From: Cryptomeria japonica
Lineage: Eukaryota > Streptophyta > Pinopsida > Cupressales > Cupressaceae
NCBI RefSeq assembly: GCF_030272615.1
Contig: NC_081413.1
Coordinates: forward strand, 720,083,867 to 720,147,866
Direction: 5' to 3'
DNA length: 64,000 nucleotides
Part shown: positions 1-11,788 of the stretch, in pieces
Layout: each line of letters begins with the position of its first letter
How positions within the stretch are numbered: the first letter of the stretch is position 1
Position numbers and translations under genes: made by a program
The notes under the pieces: generated by a model
What the model saw: the letters and a program-made list of their open reading frames with translations, nothing else
What the model was told of the DNA's origin: nothing
Database searches by the model: none

Positions 1-1235
1 AAAATCCTTTCCCTCCATATGGACTCAAGGGTTAAATGTGTGCTTTGTAGCTCAATTACTTCTCACTATATGAACACTTATGCAATCAAGTGTTATTACA
101 CTTATAGATTAGGGACCTTTTCAAGATACTCTTCATGCCCTTTGTGAGCTCCCCAACATAGATTTACACCAACACATATTTAAGACTTCAAGGGTTGAGA
201 AAAACTTCGACTCGTTAGCTCCATGATTTTTCATCTTTGATGAGAAATGATTATTGAAAGTATTGTATAATTTAATAGTTTTGTATTAGACTAATAGTTT
301 GGCATCATCTTCTTTACTTTTATTTTTATTTTTTGTTTGTTTTTTTTCCAAATGATCATTGCATGTTATTCTACTTATCTATCATTTCTTTTGTCTATTG
401 ATTTCAAAATTAGAGATCCTAATGAAATCCTTTATCATTATTACCTCATACCCTATCAAGACTCCCATGTTTTGGTAATAGCTTGCTTCCAAGTCTTCCT
501 TAGCTTCCTTTCAAGTTGTTGCTTCGTCTGGTCATATTTCTAAATCTCAAAAATGTTCATTCAAGATTCAAGCATTGCATCTACTTAGCAGTTACCAAAT
601 AATATTTGAAAGCATAAAAAAACAAGCATAGTCTATTTCTGCAATAACATTTTTGTTTCTCTTTGTTTTGTTTGTAGGTTGTCCTCGTGGTATTTGATTG
701 AATTCCATCAATTGTTCTTCATCAATCTTGTTTTTTCTCATCAAAATTGTGTTGCTTTAGTTCATATAAGAGTGTTTTTCCTTTTATATGAAATTCCTCC
801 TTTAATTCAAACTATTCATTTGGATTACATTATTGTTTGTCCTTTTCAAATTTGTAGTTCTTCAATCTTTATCTTTTTGTTTTGTAGAATTATTTTGAGT
901 GTTTCAATTATAGGATTTGAATTCAACTTACATCTCATATTGTTTGCTTATTTGTGCTCATTACAAGAGAGTTTTGACATGCTTTATTTTTATTTCTCAA
1001 TGTCTTGAGACAATTAATTGTAATAGTTGTCACTATTGCATGTTTTCATGTGCTTCCAAAATGTTTCCATTACATATCACAACTCTCATTTTCTGCTTTT
1101 TCATGTCATTAAGTGATCAAAATCCAAACTTCTTGCTCTCAAATAGCAAACATGTTTTATTTTGCTTGCTTGTTAATATGGCTAGTTTCTTTTCTTCTCG
1201 GGAAGTATATTCTAGTTATAAGCACATATTTAGCT
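1..1235. other. AT-rich stretch, no gene recognised
   Basis: T-rich sequence with only short open frames that have no recognisable domain or codon pattern. I see no LTR ends, TIRs or conserved protein motifs. It is probably old transposon or intergenic DNA. Confidence 0.5.
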
Positions 1236-1240
1236 TGCAT

Positions 1241-2538
1241 TGTAATGTCCCCTACTCAATTCCCCTGAAAAGAATACAAATAGTAGGTAAACTACGACGA
1301 GAATTACCTACTTAAAACCTCTATGAATTCCCTATAAAATATCCAACAAAAACAAATAAGATTGCTTTATTTATTTGCATATAGAATTGGAGTTGTTACA
1401 ATAATAATTTGTTGTAGATTAACGTTTTAGGAGTCATGACTAGGTTGCCCGGCCAACCCATGCTAAACCTTTCGGATCTTGTTAACATGGTGTGGGTCTT
1501 ATTCCCTTGATCACACTCTTACCCTTGTAGATTATTAATTAAGGAAAGGTAGGGGACGCATAGCAGAGTCCTCAATTTTACCAAACTAAGCCTAGGAGCG
1601 GAACTAAGCCCAGCCAACCCATGCTAAGCCTTCCAGATCTTGCTAACATGGTGTGGGTCTTATTCCCTTGATCACACTCTTACACTCTTACCCTTATGGA
1701 TGATTAATGAAGGAAAGGTTGGGGGAGCATGGTAGAATCTTCAGTTTTACCAAACTAAGCCCAGGAGCAGATCTAAGCCCTCCTAGCCTATTGCAGACTT
1801 TGTCATCAATAGGTGGTCTACTTAGTGGGTAAACCTTGACCCTCTTACCTATCTAAGCCCTCCTTTCAACCATATTTTAACAATATATTATATTGCATCA
1901 CATTGCCATTTCTTTATTTATTCATTCCATTTTTCATGACATTATTTGATTCCATTTGTAGAATGTATTAAAGATATGTAGCATTGTCCACTTATTGAAG
2001 TATTATCAATCCTGGATTACATCGTAATTATACGAAATGTTATGTTTGTTGTACCAGATATACAGAATGTAAATTCATTACAGTTATATACTGAATTATG
2101 ATGTGATTTATTTCCTTATTACTGATACGTGCCATCTGAATTATATTATGAGTTTCTGAAGTTCATTGACAGATTAATAATCTGGTGAAATTTGTATTTA
2201 TCCAGAATATACGTGATTGTTTATTATCCTTATTGTTTGATACGATATTTTAATCTCATTATATCCTTGTGTCAATATTCCTCTATTCTTAGAGTTCGAC
2301 AAAACATACCTAGCCGCCATGACTCTCTGCTGCAAGGGACGTAATCCCCCACTTGCCCGATAGATGAATAAGACTTGCCTTTAACTTGTTATGTTAATCA
2401 TAATCGGGTATTAATAAATATTTATTTCCTATTAAATATAAGATTTAATAAACGCAAGTAATTACATAAAGATGATTGAGAATTTAATAATGGAATTTAA
2501 TATTGGAATTAATAAGGAATTAATAATGGGACATGACA
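1241..2538 (+). mobile_element. solo LTR, family A
   Basis: Begins TGTAATGTCCCC and ends GGGACATGACA, the near-complementary ends of an LTR family seen five times in this window. The flanking 5-mers are TGCAT (1236-1240) and GGCAT (2539-2543), one mismatch, as for an old insertion. No primer-binding site or polypurine tract follows, so this is a solo LTR left by LTR-LTR recombination. It contains an internal tandem duplication at 1452-1780. Boundaries are read by eye; the 3' end is the less certain one. Confidence 0.75.
1452..1780 (+). repeat. two-copy tandem duplication inside the solo LTR
   Basis: The segment from GCCAACCCATGCTAA to the block ending CTAAGCCC occurs twice head to tail (about 1452-1612 and 1613-1780). 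The second copy has a small internal duplication of CACTCTTA. Unit length is about 160-168 bp. Confidence 0.8.
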
Positions 2539-2759
2539 GGCATTCAAATCAATTACATTAACGAATGTTATTTTGGATCGCACTTTATCTTGTAGATCAA
2601 AGAACAAATCTACGATTGTGAGAATATCATTAGAAGCCCATTATTTTCACTCAATTAGTTAGTATAGCTTTATTTCTACATTTACTTTCTTTCAATTAGA
2701 GTGGAAATTTGAGACCTAGACCACTCTAAGCACGTTATTTCTTTTTTTCGTCTTTTTTC

Positions 2760-3445
2760 CCATTTTGTCCTCAACTTAGTCCTTAAGTAGGCTTAGACTA
2801 CAGCCTATTTCAAGTTAAAACATCTTCAAGTGTTGGTTTTGACTCCAAAAGATAAAGAGAGTATTTTGAATTAAGTGTTGTCTTTGAAGCAAGACCAACC
2901 CCACGGGATGAAGAGAATATTTTGAGTTGAGTAACTTAGCTCCCTAACACTCATTATAACAAATTTGACCTTTCACTATAAGTTAGCTCTTAAATGTCAA
3001 CTTTAAGGGAGTTGAAATCTATTGAGAATGTCGAAAGAAAAAGGATAGGCAACGACAACATCAAGAATCGATCAATCGACCATGGCAATAAATCCATCTT
3101 TGTCATGTAATAACCCCCTCAACTTGGTCTTTAAGTAGGCCTTGGGCTATACACAATTTCAAGTTAAATCTTCAAACATTGATTTTAAGACAAGATCAAT
3201 GCTACATGACCAAGCTAATCTCTAGAGAAGTAATTATGCACGCAAACACCCATTAAAATGACATCGATATTTAGTTCTATAAGTTACCCCTTGAATCTAC
3301 TCCTTTCATCTCCTCAACCCATAGCTCAATGCCTTGGATGTCAAATTTTGAGAAGTTAACTCTATTGAGAATTTAGTGAGAAAGAAGATAGACAAAGACA
3401 AAAGCAACAATTAAGCATAAAAATAAATCCCTCTTTGTCATGTAA
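2760..3445 (+). repeat. imperfect two-copy repeat of about 350 bp
   Basis: The blocks starting near CTCAACTTAGTCCTTAAGTAGG (2770s) and CTCAACTTGGTCTTTAAGTAGG (3117) share order and content, each ending in AAATCC(A/C)TCTTTGTCATGTAAT. Copies are diverged and the unit is unidentified. No coding potential was seen. Confidence 0.6.
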
Positions 3446-3496
3446 TATTTGTATTTTATTATTATTATTATTTTAATGTTTTTTTTTTGGATGAGG

Positions 3497-3568
3497 CTCC
3501 CCCACAATAATATAGTCTTAGCCCAACCTTAGAGTCTCCCCCACAATAATATAGTCTTAGCCCAACCT
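3497..3568 (+). repeat. short tandem duplication
   Basis: The block CCCCCACAATAATATAGTCT plus GCCCAACCT is present twice in tandem with a period of about 39 bp. A third, degraded relative lies near 3695-3715. Confidence 0.7.
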
Positions 3569-3759
3569 CAGGTTGTAGTGTATGCTTGTATGCTTGGAGG
3601 ATGTGCCATTTTCCATGTATCCAAAAAAAACATTGGTCATTATTCAAATCTTATAGATACACCCCAAAAAAAAACATAATCAATCTTGAGATGAGTCTAC
3701 CCTACAATAATATAGTCTAGCTACTCAATTTATGAGAGAAAAAAAAACTCCTAGATTTT

Positions 3760-4380
3760 TTTATTTTTTTTAAATTTTTTTAACATAAAGGAGTAAAAAT
3801 TTATTAAAACAAGAAGAAGTACAAAGCAAGGGCATTAATCTACCAATAACAATAATGCAAAATACTTAGCCAATTCAAACAAGTATAACCTATGTTGAAA
3901 ATAATCTACTTCCAAAACAAAGAATTGATATGATTAACTTTGAATTTCTCACAAAATTCAAGTGGAATAAAAAGATTATCCTAAATTTCTTGAAAATAAT
4001 AATAATTGCTTCAAGCTTTAAAAGATGTTGCTCACACTTAAATATGGTCCCCAAGAGATTTTAAAATAGATCCTTCATATCCAAGAACATTCAATGTCAA
4101 CTAGCTTAAAGATTACCATACTCCTTGTTTGAATGGTCACTCACCTCCAAATTACTTTGACTAGGATCAAGCCCTAGAAGTAGAATCGGCTCATGGTACA
4201 CACAATTATCGAGCAATACACCAAATAAAATGTCAAGAATACCTTTGACTTGTTTTCAAGGTTGTTGAGGCCAATCAAATTCTAATGCAAAGGAAGGATG
4301 CCCCATTGAAGAGTTTTGAATGAAGTGCACTCACTTTCAACCATCATCAAATGAGATAGGAGTGATCTAGGCACATTAGA
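3760..4380 (-). mobile_element. possible 5'-truncated LINE 3' end
   Basis: Read on the minus strand, the segment ends in TTTTAATAAATTTTTACTCC followed by an A-rich tail (T-rich at 3757-3785 on the plus strand). That is the usual look of plant L1-type LINE 3' UTRs. No RT or RNase H motif is visible, so only the terminal UTR would remain. The left limit is approximate and no TSD was identified. Confidence 0.4.
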
Positions 4381-4794
4381 CATTGTTAGTCCATGACAAT
4401 TGATAGTTCACAAGTGAACTATTTACATGTTTTTATTTATGTTATTTCCATTTAGGTAGATTGCAATATTTTCCATCCCCTACCAAATTCTTTAAAAATA
4501 TTATGCTAAGTGGTCCGTTTCCCCTATAATTTTACAGGATATATGAATAAGAAGTATCATTAGTGTAATGACAAATCAGGTCATCTTATTAGTGTCATTA
4601 CAATGCATGGATGTGACAGGAATCATCATGAGATGACTATAAACAAATCCAAATCAAATTTGACAAAGACAACCAAAATTTCGAAGGAACAAAACTTATG
4701 GAATACCAATAAAGATGATGATTGGGCTCAAGTCATCAAGGATAGTCAATAATGAAATGAATCTACCCCTCTCTAGTTAGGAATGTTGAGACAT

Positions 4795-4865
4795 GGGCCA
4801 GCTAGGACTCGAACCTAGGACCTTCCATACGCTGCTGGAGTGCTCTATCACTCAGCTACTGGCCC
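4795..4865 (-). ncRNA. tRNA-like sequence in TRIM 3' LTR
   Basis: Seventy-one nucleotides on the minus strand fold like a tRNA. There is a perfect 7-bp acceptor stem (GGGCCAG/CTGGCCC), a D-arm containing a box-A-like TAGCTGAGTGATAGAGC, and a perfect 5-bp T-stem (CTAGG/CCTAG). The T-stem closes a 7-nt loop within GGTTCGAGTCC, an exact Pol III box B. The anticodon arm is irregular: a 4-bp stem (TCCA/TGGA) and an 8-nt loop. I infer a tRNA-derived internal Pol III promoter, not a working tRNA gene, because it sits at the same place in both LTRs. Confidence 0.8.
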
Positions 4866-4993
4866 CTCTTGGACCAGACCATCGTCGGTCCGGGTGTGGC
4901 TTATTTCTAACACCAACATCCCCCCTTAAGCCACACCTCTCGTGTGCTTGGGGCTCCTAGCTTGGACCTGGCTCTGATACCATGTTGAGACAT

Positions 4994-5064
4994 GGAACAG
5001 CTAGGACTCAAACCTAGGACCTTCCATACGCTGCTGGAGTGCTCTAACACTGAGCTACTAGCCC
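4994..5064 (-). ncRNA. tRNA-like sequence in TRIM 5' LTR
   Basis: This is the second copy of the 71-nt tRNA-like sequence. The D-stem here is the canonical GCTC/GAGC. The acceptor stem has decayed (GGGCTAG against CTGTTCC) and the B box reads GGTTTGAGTCC. Taken together, the two copies imply a regular tRNA-like ancestor. Confidence 0.7.
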
Positions 5065-5122
5065 CTCTTGGACCAGTCCATTGTCGGTCCGGGTGTGGCT
5101 TATTTCCAACACCAAGAAGGAA

Positions 5123-5966
5123 ATTGAGCATTTGTTACTAGAAATCAGTTGGTCGCAGCTTTTAATAAAACTTTGACTAGTTGTAATGGTCAACATGTAT
5201 CTAACAAGCGTTTTCTATCTAAGAAGCAGAAAAATTAATTCATTTCATCTTGACGATAAATCCCCTGGATGCTTCGAAACTAAAACAGTGCGAGACACGC
5301 AATGGATTTCAAAGAATAGATGTTGTTCAATTAATCAAGGAGACAAAGCTTCTTTAAATAGAGTTACAAAGACGATGTTTCTGAAAGAAAAAATCGTTAA
5401 CTAGAGGCGAAATTAGAAACAACTTAAATGACCATTAATAACACAAAGAGAAAGATATTATTCTAATAGAAACATTAAGGTGCAGAAATATTACCATAGT
5501 TTTTACTGTGATATGATTGTCTCACTATTATGGGCAATGGAAGTGTTAAATAATTCAATTAAAATTCTAATTAAAAATGCCTTTCAAGACTTAAACACAA
5601 ATGTATGATTGGGTCACTTTAAGGTAGTTCAATATCAATGAGAACTAATGTAAAACACAGTGAAAAGTGATCTTTATAAATCATTGCATGCTCCAAAAGC
5701 TTTGCCAATAAAGAAAAAAGACTGCAATAACTTCTCTGGCTCTCATGTCTCCACAAATGTCAAATCCCACGGAAATTGAAATCATAAGCACTAGTCTCAT
5801 ACTCAAGTTATACACAAAAAATACAATGAGGAGGAATTGTAGATTAGAAAATAGGGGTTGCCCACTCTAAGATACATACATATATGTACATGTACAATAT
5901 TTAGTGCTGCTACAATTCTTCCAAGACACTTTGTTTCAACTTGTGTATCCTCGAGTTCACCTGGAC
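5123..5966. other. no gene recognised
   Basis: Intergenic sequence between two LTR elements. Short open frames lack recognisable motifs. Confidence 0.5.
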
Positions 5967-5971
5967 TATCT

Positions 5972-6987
5972 TGTCAGAAAATATGCTCCAACGTAACTGT
6001 AAGTAGTTTGAACAGATGTCAATAAGGAACTGTAGACCTGTCTCTAAGTTCCAATTCACTGTCAACAATCTACAGTTAGCTATCATATTTGTTAGCATAA
6101 TTATAGGATCTTGTTGAAGTCAATGTATCTACATATGTAATCTCTTTAATCAATTCAATAAGTCAGTCTCTGTTCTTTCTGATGTTTAATTTTTCTGATT
6201 TGGCATCAAAGCAAGAAGAATTTTAGGAAGAGTTGAAAAAAGGATGAGAAAGAGAATGTCAAGTAAGAGTGAGATCATTGAAGAACCACCAAATATTGAT
6301 AGTGATGATGACTTCATTGAAGATGAAGAATTTGTCCTATTTTGAAGAGGCCAATACTTTGGAGATAGGGAGGGATGCAGCATACGATAGTTAGATCCTC
6401 AATAGTCTGAGGTGCATGTGGATTAGAGAAACTATGCCTCATTGAGGTTATGAGACATACATGTCAGGATTGATGTCTAATAGTTCAAAAGGGAGATCTG
6501 AAATTTGGAAGTTTAGCATCATACCTTTACGAGGGTGATGAGACACTTAATATGCAAATGGTGTCCAATGATGTTGGCAACTTGGATTACAGCTATGCCA
6601 CTATACCTGTAATATAAGGAGCAACATGAATAAATCTTACTGGTCCGAGAAATGTTTTCAGAAAACAACTTCTGCATAATGTATTTCCTATTGTTTTATG
6701 TTGTTGGTCAATTTAATGTTGTTGCATTAAAAGTGGGTGTTGTAATATGTGCTCCAACATAACTGTTAGTAGTTTGAATAGGTGTCAATAATTAACTGTA
6801 GACCTGTCTATAAGTTCCAGTTTGCTGTCAACAACCTACAGTTAGCTGTCATATTTGCTAGCATAATTATAGGATCTTGTTGAAGTCAGTTGTATCTATA
6901 TATATGTAATCTCTTTGATGAATAATGCAATGACTCTTTTGACTGTTCCATTTTCTGTGTGCTGTCTGCTGTTTAATTTTTCTGATT
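5972..6987 (+). mobile_element. small non-autonomous LTR retrotransposon
   Basis: Direct repeats at 5972-6200 (229 bp) and 6741-6987 (247 bp) both run from TGT... through GCTCCAAC(G/A)TAACTG to TTTAATTTTTCTGATT. The interior (540 bp) starts TGGCATCAAAGC, a variant Met primer-binding site, and ends AAAAGTGGGTGT, a polypurine tract. Flanks are TATCT (5967-5971) and CATCT (6988-6992), a one-mismatch TSD. The interior encodes only a short acidic peptide frame from ATG 6243. It is TRIM-like, probably Copia-derived, but the lineage is not provable. Confidence 0.8.
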
Positions 6988-6996
6988 CATCTTAAC

Positions 6997-7455
6997 CTAA
7001 GTTACCGAGTTCTTCCCTGCAGACCTGAGTTCTGGTCCTGGTTCGGCCTGGGTATTGGTTCTGGTCCTGGTACGTCCCTGGGTTCGCCCAGGATACTGCC
7101 CAGGCTTAGGATTGTGATTTTAAGTTTGTAACATATGAACATTACATCATAACACACAATTCACAATAAATTGAACACCAAGCAATAGACATCATTAATG
7201 AAAGTAAATAACAGCTATTTATGGCTGCAGATGAATGATTTTATTAGTTTAGAACTTTAGATTTGTTCATATATCTGGTCTTGGTATAAAAAATTATAAT
7301 TCACATTGAAGTGTTTATTAGAGCAGATAAAACATATTAGTTGCATATATATATATATATGATGTTATATGTTTTTTGCATTAATGAACCCAAACCCTAA
7401 AAAAAATTTAGCCGAACTGGCAAACCAGATCCTTGAACCCGAACCGGCAACTTAG
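6997..7455. mobile_element. hAT-type MITE
   Basis: Terminal inverted repeats CTAAGTTACCGAGTTC (left) and, on the opposite strand, CTAAGTTGCCGGTTC (right) match apart from one substitution and one indel. The 8-bp flanks are identical (ATCTTAAC at 6989-6996 and 7456-7463), the diagnostic hAT duplication size. At 459 bp with no ORF it is non-autonomous. The ends resemble those of the hAT transposon at 35745-54548. It landed at the edge of the preceding LTR element, and the two target duplications overlap. Confidence 0.85.
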
Positions 7456-7463
7456 ATCTTAAC

Positions 7464-9510
7464 ATGTAAAATAAATCTTTATATGTCAAGTGAATGTTTT
7501 ATAGCCCCAACTCTATCCCAGCCTATTTACAACTCTGCTTAACACCATAACTTGTACTTGGCCAATGTTTATTGGGTGAAACTTAAACTATGCTTTACAA
7601 CTGCTTCAACTCTTGCTTTCTTCTTCCTTTACTAAGGCCTGATGGTTGTCCTAACTTAATCAAGTAGACCAGTTAGCTATCTAGCACATGAAGGAAACCA
7701 TAGTACATAATGGATAGAACATTTCTTTCTGAAACATCTGACACAAGCCCGATTCCTTAAACTTTTCTTTTGAATGGCTTATATTGATCAAGGGACTATA
7801 GGGTACAAAGCCTTAGATCCAGAAGAAACCTGAAGAACTATAGAACATTCCATACCAAAATCCAATGGCACAGCGCCTGATTCTCAAAATATCATTAATG
7901 CCTTTATCTAACCCATCTCAAAAGACTAATAATTATTAGTTAGAAATTTCGAAGCCACAAGCATGTTATTGAGAGGGAGTCATCACTATTGTCCCCCATG
8001 ACCCATTTGATTCCTAATTTCCCCTGGACTTTCTACAAAATAAATGCAAATTTAAAACATAGGTTGCTGCTAGTATGTGAACACTGAATATGAACTTCAA
8101 ATGGCGGTGAACCAAAATTTATATTAGAGGTGAAATTATTTTGTTATGGTGATTTTGATGAAATTTAGCACAAACAACACCTGCAGAAAACAAATAATTT
8201 AAATTATAACACATCATAGCAAAATAAATTCACCCTAGAACCCCTGATGTGTGTTGTTGCAGTTGGCAAAGACAGTCAGTTTGAGGATAGGACCGGCGAT
8301 GATATTTGATCAGCCAGTAGTGACATAGAATTCACCACCATGACAATGCCATAGCCAACAATTTGTTGTGCAGGGCCATCAGGGATGGTCCTGTCACTGT
8401 ACTGACAATTCTTCCTTCAAGCTTGAAGTTGGCTAAATTCTAGGTTGACTGTAGTGTATTGATTTCCTTCTTATCCTATATGGCTCATCATTTTTCTGGT
8501 GGATTCTCAGTTAAACAATGTGCTGATGAGACTAATAAAAGTATTCAACTGAACCAGAACACATAAAAGTGACACTCATGGGAAGACAAATTAACAAGCA
8601 GAAATAAGTGATTAAGGAGAACCCTAAATATTTAACAATATTATGAGAACTTCAGTAAGTGGAAATAACACAAAATTATGGTGATTGCAATAATGATTTG
8701 AGAGAGCTTGTCAATAATTTTTTATTTGTAAATTAACTTTAATTATTAAAATTTGAAAGGTATTTGAAAGTGAAATATACAATCAACACAGTTCTTTTTT
8801 ATGTTCAACAAATTATAGCAAACAAAAAACTATGAATTTGGCAAGACGAGGACTAACAACACCATCAGGGTTTGCAACAAACAACTTGTAAAATTAAAGT
8901 TTCATGGAAGATACATGCGTGCCTATGGATTTTACATGGAAAGTTTCTTTCCCTTGAGCATGAAACAGGAAGTAGAGGGATAGCAACCAAAGCCAAAAGA
9001 TATTATGAAAAGGGCATGATAATAGCAACAGTGGATATTTGAACAGTAGTCGATGCATTGGCAATCCAACATTTCTTTGGAAGCATCCTCCAGCCAAAGC
9101 AAAAAATACAATGCTGTCAATCTCCCTTTCCTTCTCATTTCATATCCCCATAATCATATACATTAGAATACAACCCTTGCTGGGAACATAGATAGTTATG
9201 CCGTTATTCTTTTCCGAGTCTGACACCCCTTCAAGATATTTTCCATCCATTTTATTTGCCATTTACAAATCCTGTCTTGAAAGGCAGTGTATTCACGGAC
9301 TAGATAGCAATGTCTGTGGTAATACAAATGGACCATTCTTATTTTGTGAAGAACACTACACCCAGTAACTATCTAAAATAATAAAGTAATAAAAAAAGAG
9401 TAGGACCACTAATCTGGCAGAATAAGCCCAGAAAGCACCCAATAAAAATGAAGTATATAAACTTGGGTATGAACATCTTTTTAGAGGATACTTCTTTAAA
9501 CACATCCTTG
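7464..9510. other. no gene or element recognised
   Basis: Two kilobases of low-GC sequence with several short frames on both strands, none with domains. A short (AT)n run lies near 7345. It may be an intron or old transposon DNA; I cannot tell which. Confidence 0.4.
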
Positions 9511-9515
9511 AGTCC

Positions 9516-9710
9516 ATGGGGTTGAGCTCAATCAGTTGAGGCATTGATTTCTCATTGTGGATGCCCTAGTTCAAATGCCTGAAGGAACTAATATTGAATG
9601 CTAAGTTGTGACTCTCAGTCTTCCTTTGTTGGCTTCTAGTGTGGCAGTGACATCTAAGGTGGGCTTCTCAAGCAAATGTTTGTAAACAATGTGTGGTTGG
9701 ACTCTCAAAA
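9516..9710 (+). mobile_element. tRNA-derived SINE-like segment
   Basis: A box-A-like block (TGAGCTCAATCAGTTGAGGC, 9523-9542) is followed about 27 bp later by a box-B-like TAGTTCAAATGCC (9568-9580), in tRNA order and spacing. An unrelated 3' body comes next. Plant Au-type SINEs have this design. The 3' end and TSD were not found. Confidence 0.45.
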
Positions 9711-10371
9711 TTCCAAAACAGCACAAAGAAATGTGGTCTTAAGGTCACAATTTGATGAATTCTCGCTAAGAGTGCAGAAAACATACTCAAGGAAAGTAAC
9801 AAAGTTAAGTTTTAGAAGGAATTTTTTTTTTTTTTTTGTTAATTATTATTGATTTTTTATTTTCTATTATTCAAATTTTTCATTTCAATTTTTTAGCCAT
9901 GTTCCACAGGGACACATCCCCGGCCCTCAAACCCCCATCCCCATCCCCAATGGCATTTCACGTACGGAGAAATGGTAGAGGATGTCCCCTAGCCATCCCA
10001 AAATATCTTCAAATCTTCAAAGTGTTCCCAAAACATGTTGCAGAAATAGGAAATGCTGGGGGGATGTCTGGCCATCCCCGAGACTGTCGAAATCTGATAA
10101 ACAGCCAGGCATCCCCAATGGCAAGGCAAATTTTTATAATGTTTAAAAATGAAAATCATTCATAACATTAAAACAAGACGGTTAAATTTATCATGACGGC
10201 AGCAATAAATATATCGTGATAGCAGTATAACAGCTATAAATTAATCATGACAGTAGTGACAGAAGCAACAGTGGTATAATAGCAATAAATATATCATGAT
10301 TCAAATTTCATTTCTTATGCTATAAGTTATATAACAGTTAACACTAATAGCAAAAATTTGGATTTCTGATT

Positions 10372-10940
10372 TCAACGTTTAAAAAAGTCAGAAACTTACA
10401 AATATTTTGATATGGTATTAGAGTCAGTTATTATTATCAATTGCAGAAGAGATTAAAGGTGCATTGGCCATGGTCTGGTATAATGTGGTATTGTGAGAGA
10501 AATAAAGACAAACGATTTCTTTTTGGAATGTGGTTGCCGTGCAGGAATTCACAGACATCATTTAGCATCATTTTAACAGTGTCATGTTATATTGCAACTG
10601 TTATACTTTTTGTCCATTAACTTGTAAAAATCTGAGTCTCTCTCTTTATATATAGTATATATATTATAATGTTCAAATAAGTCTCAAACTTCAAATAATT
10701 TGATATGGTATTGGAGTCAGTTATTATTGTCCATTGCAAAAGAGATTAAAGATACATTATTGTCTGGTCTGGTATAATGAAGTACTGTGAGATGAGTACA
10801 AACAAACAATTTCTTTTTGAAATTAGGTTGGCATGCAGGATTTTGCAGACATCATTGGGCATCATTTTAACAGTGTAATGTTATCTTGCTACCATTATAC
10901 CTTTTTCCATTAACATGTAAAAATTGAGTATCTCTCTTTT
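10372..10940 (+). repeat. two-copy tandem repeat of about 290 bp
   Basis: The block containing GATATGGTATT(A/G)GAGTCAGTT through ACATCATT(T/G)(A/G)GCATCATTTTAA appears at about 10372-10660 and 10668-10940. It lies inside the hAT-type element and accounts for about half of its non-terminal length. Confidence 0.8.
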
Positions 10941-11788
10941 TCTCTCCAATACCCAAAAATGGCCCTTTGACTACCATTCCTAAAAAGTGTCCCCTTTTGA
11001 AGAATAGCGTCAGTCAGAATCTGATCAGACTGAGTAGTCTAAGTTGTCTAATTGGCCTAATCGGCCTTAGACAGCTTAGTTGACCAATTAATTATATATC
11101 CTTATGTCAAAATAATAATTATATACATATCGACTTATATATGATTCAATCTATACTATGATTAATATGTTTATGAATCGATTAATTTAAGAATCGATTC
11201 TATGTTATGATTAGCTTATGAATCGATTAATATATAAACCGATTTGATGTTAAATCGTATTATCTAAACTTGCTGTTAGACATGTTTTTGTCTAATCAAT
11301 CTTGGAGAGTCGTGATAGTTAGGGAGAGACGTGATGGCTGAGGAAGTCGTGTTGGTTTAATTAGATATCATCCTACGTATATCTATTCAATTTCTCCCTC
11401 CACTTTGAGATTGATAAGGATAGCAGATAGAAAGATAACATTTCAGTTTCACCGTTCTTCATATTCGAATTATTCAGCATCTACAGCAGATCGTGTCTTC
11501 TATCTTTGTCTTCTAAATCATCAATCAAATAAAAGTCCTCTTTTGTGCTGTGATTCATCTGTGTATCTGTAAATCATCAATAAGGCAGATTGAATACATA
11601 GTTTGAACTGTATACTACATCCTAAGAGGTGAAACTAAATTATTGGCAAATAATTTTGAAATATAATCTGATCACCAAAATTCAACATGGTATCAGAGCA
11701 GAGTTGAGCAAAGATCAGATCAGATTGATATAAGCAAGATTATCTTCTATTATTGTCTTCAAGTTCATCTATTTCTATCAACGTCAAG

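Larger units (their letters stand above)
4784..5117 (-). mobile_element. complete TRIM/SMART element with tRNA-like LTRs
   Basis: Two 135-bp LTRs (minus-strand 5' LTR 4983-5117, 3' LTR 4784-4918) flank a 64-bp interior. The interior starts with the primer-binding site TGGTATCAGAGCCAGG, matching initiator-tRNA-Met priming, and ends with the polypurine tract AAGGGGGGA. Perfect 5-bp target duplications AGGAA lie at 4779-4783 and 5118-5122. LTRs end in TGTTG...CAACA apart from one substitution at the start of the 5' LTR. There is no coding capacity, so the element needs proteins from another retrotransposon. Most of each LTR is a tRNA-like sequence (separate entries). Confidence 0.92.

Noticed and set aside
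337-1315. Three Phe/Leu/Ser-rich plus-strand ORFs, possibly membrane proteins
   Set aside because: T-rich DNA gives such frames by chance; there are no conserved motifs, and the last one runs across a solo-LTR boundary.
4795-5064. Two functional tRNA genes
   Set aside because: They sit at identical positions in two LTRs of one element, the anticodon arm is irregular with an 8-nt loop, and one copy has a broken acceptor stem.
11753-11788. Longer gag N-terminus starting at TTG
   Set aside because: Plant translation starts at ATG; the first in-frame ATG is at 11789.
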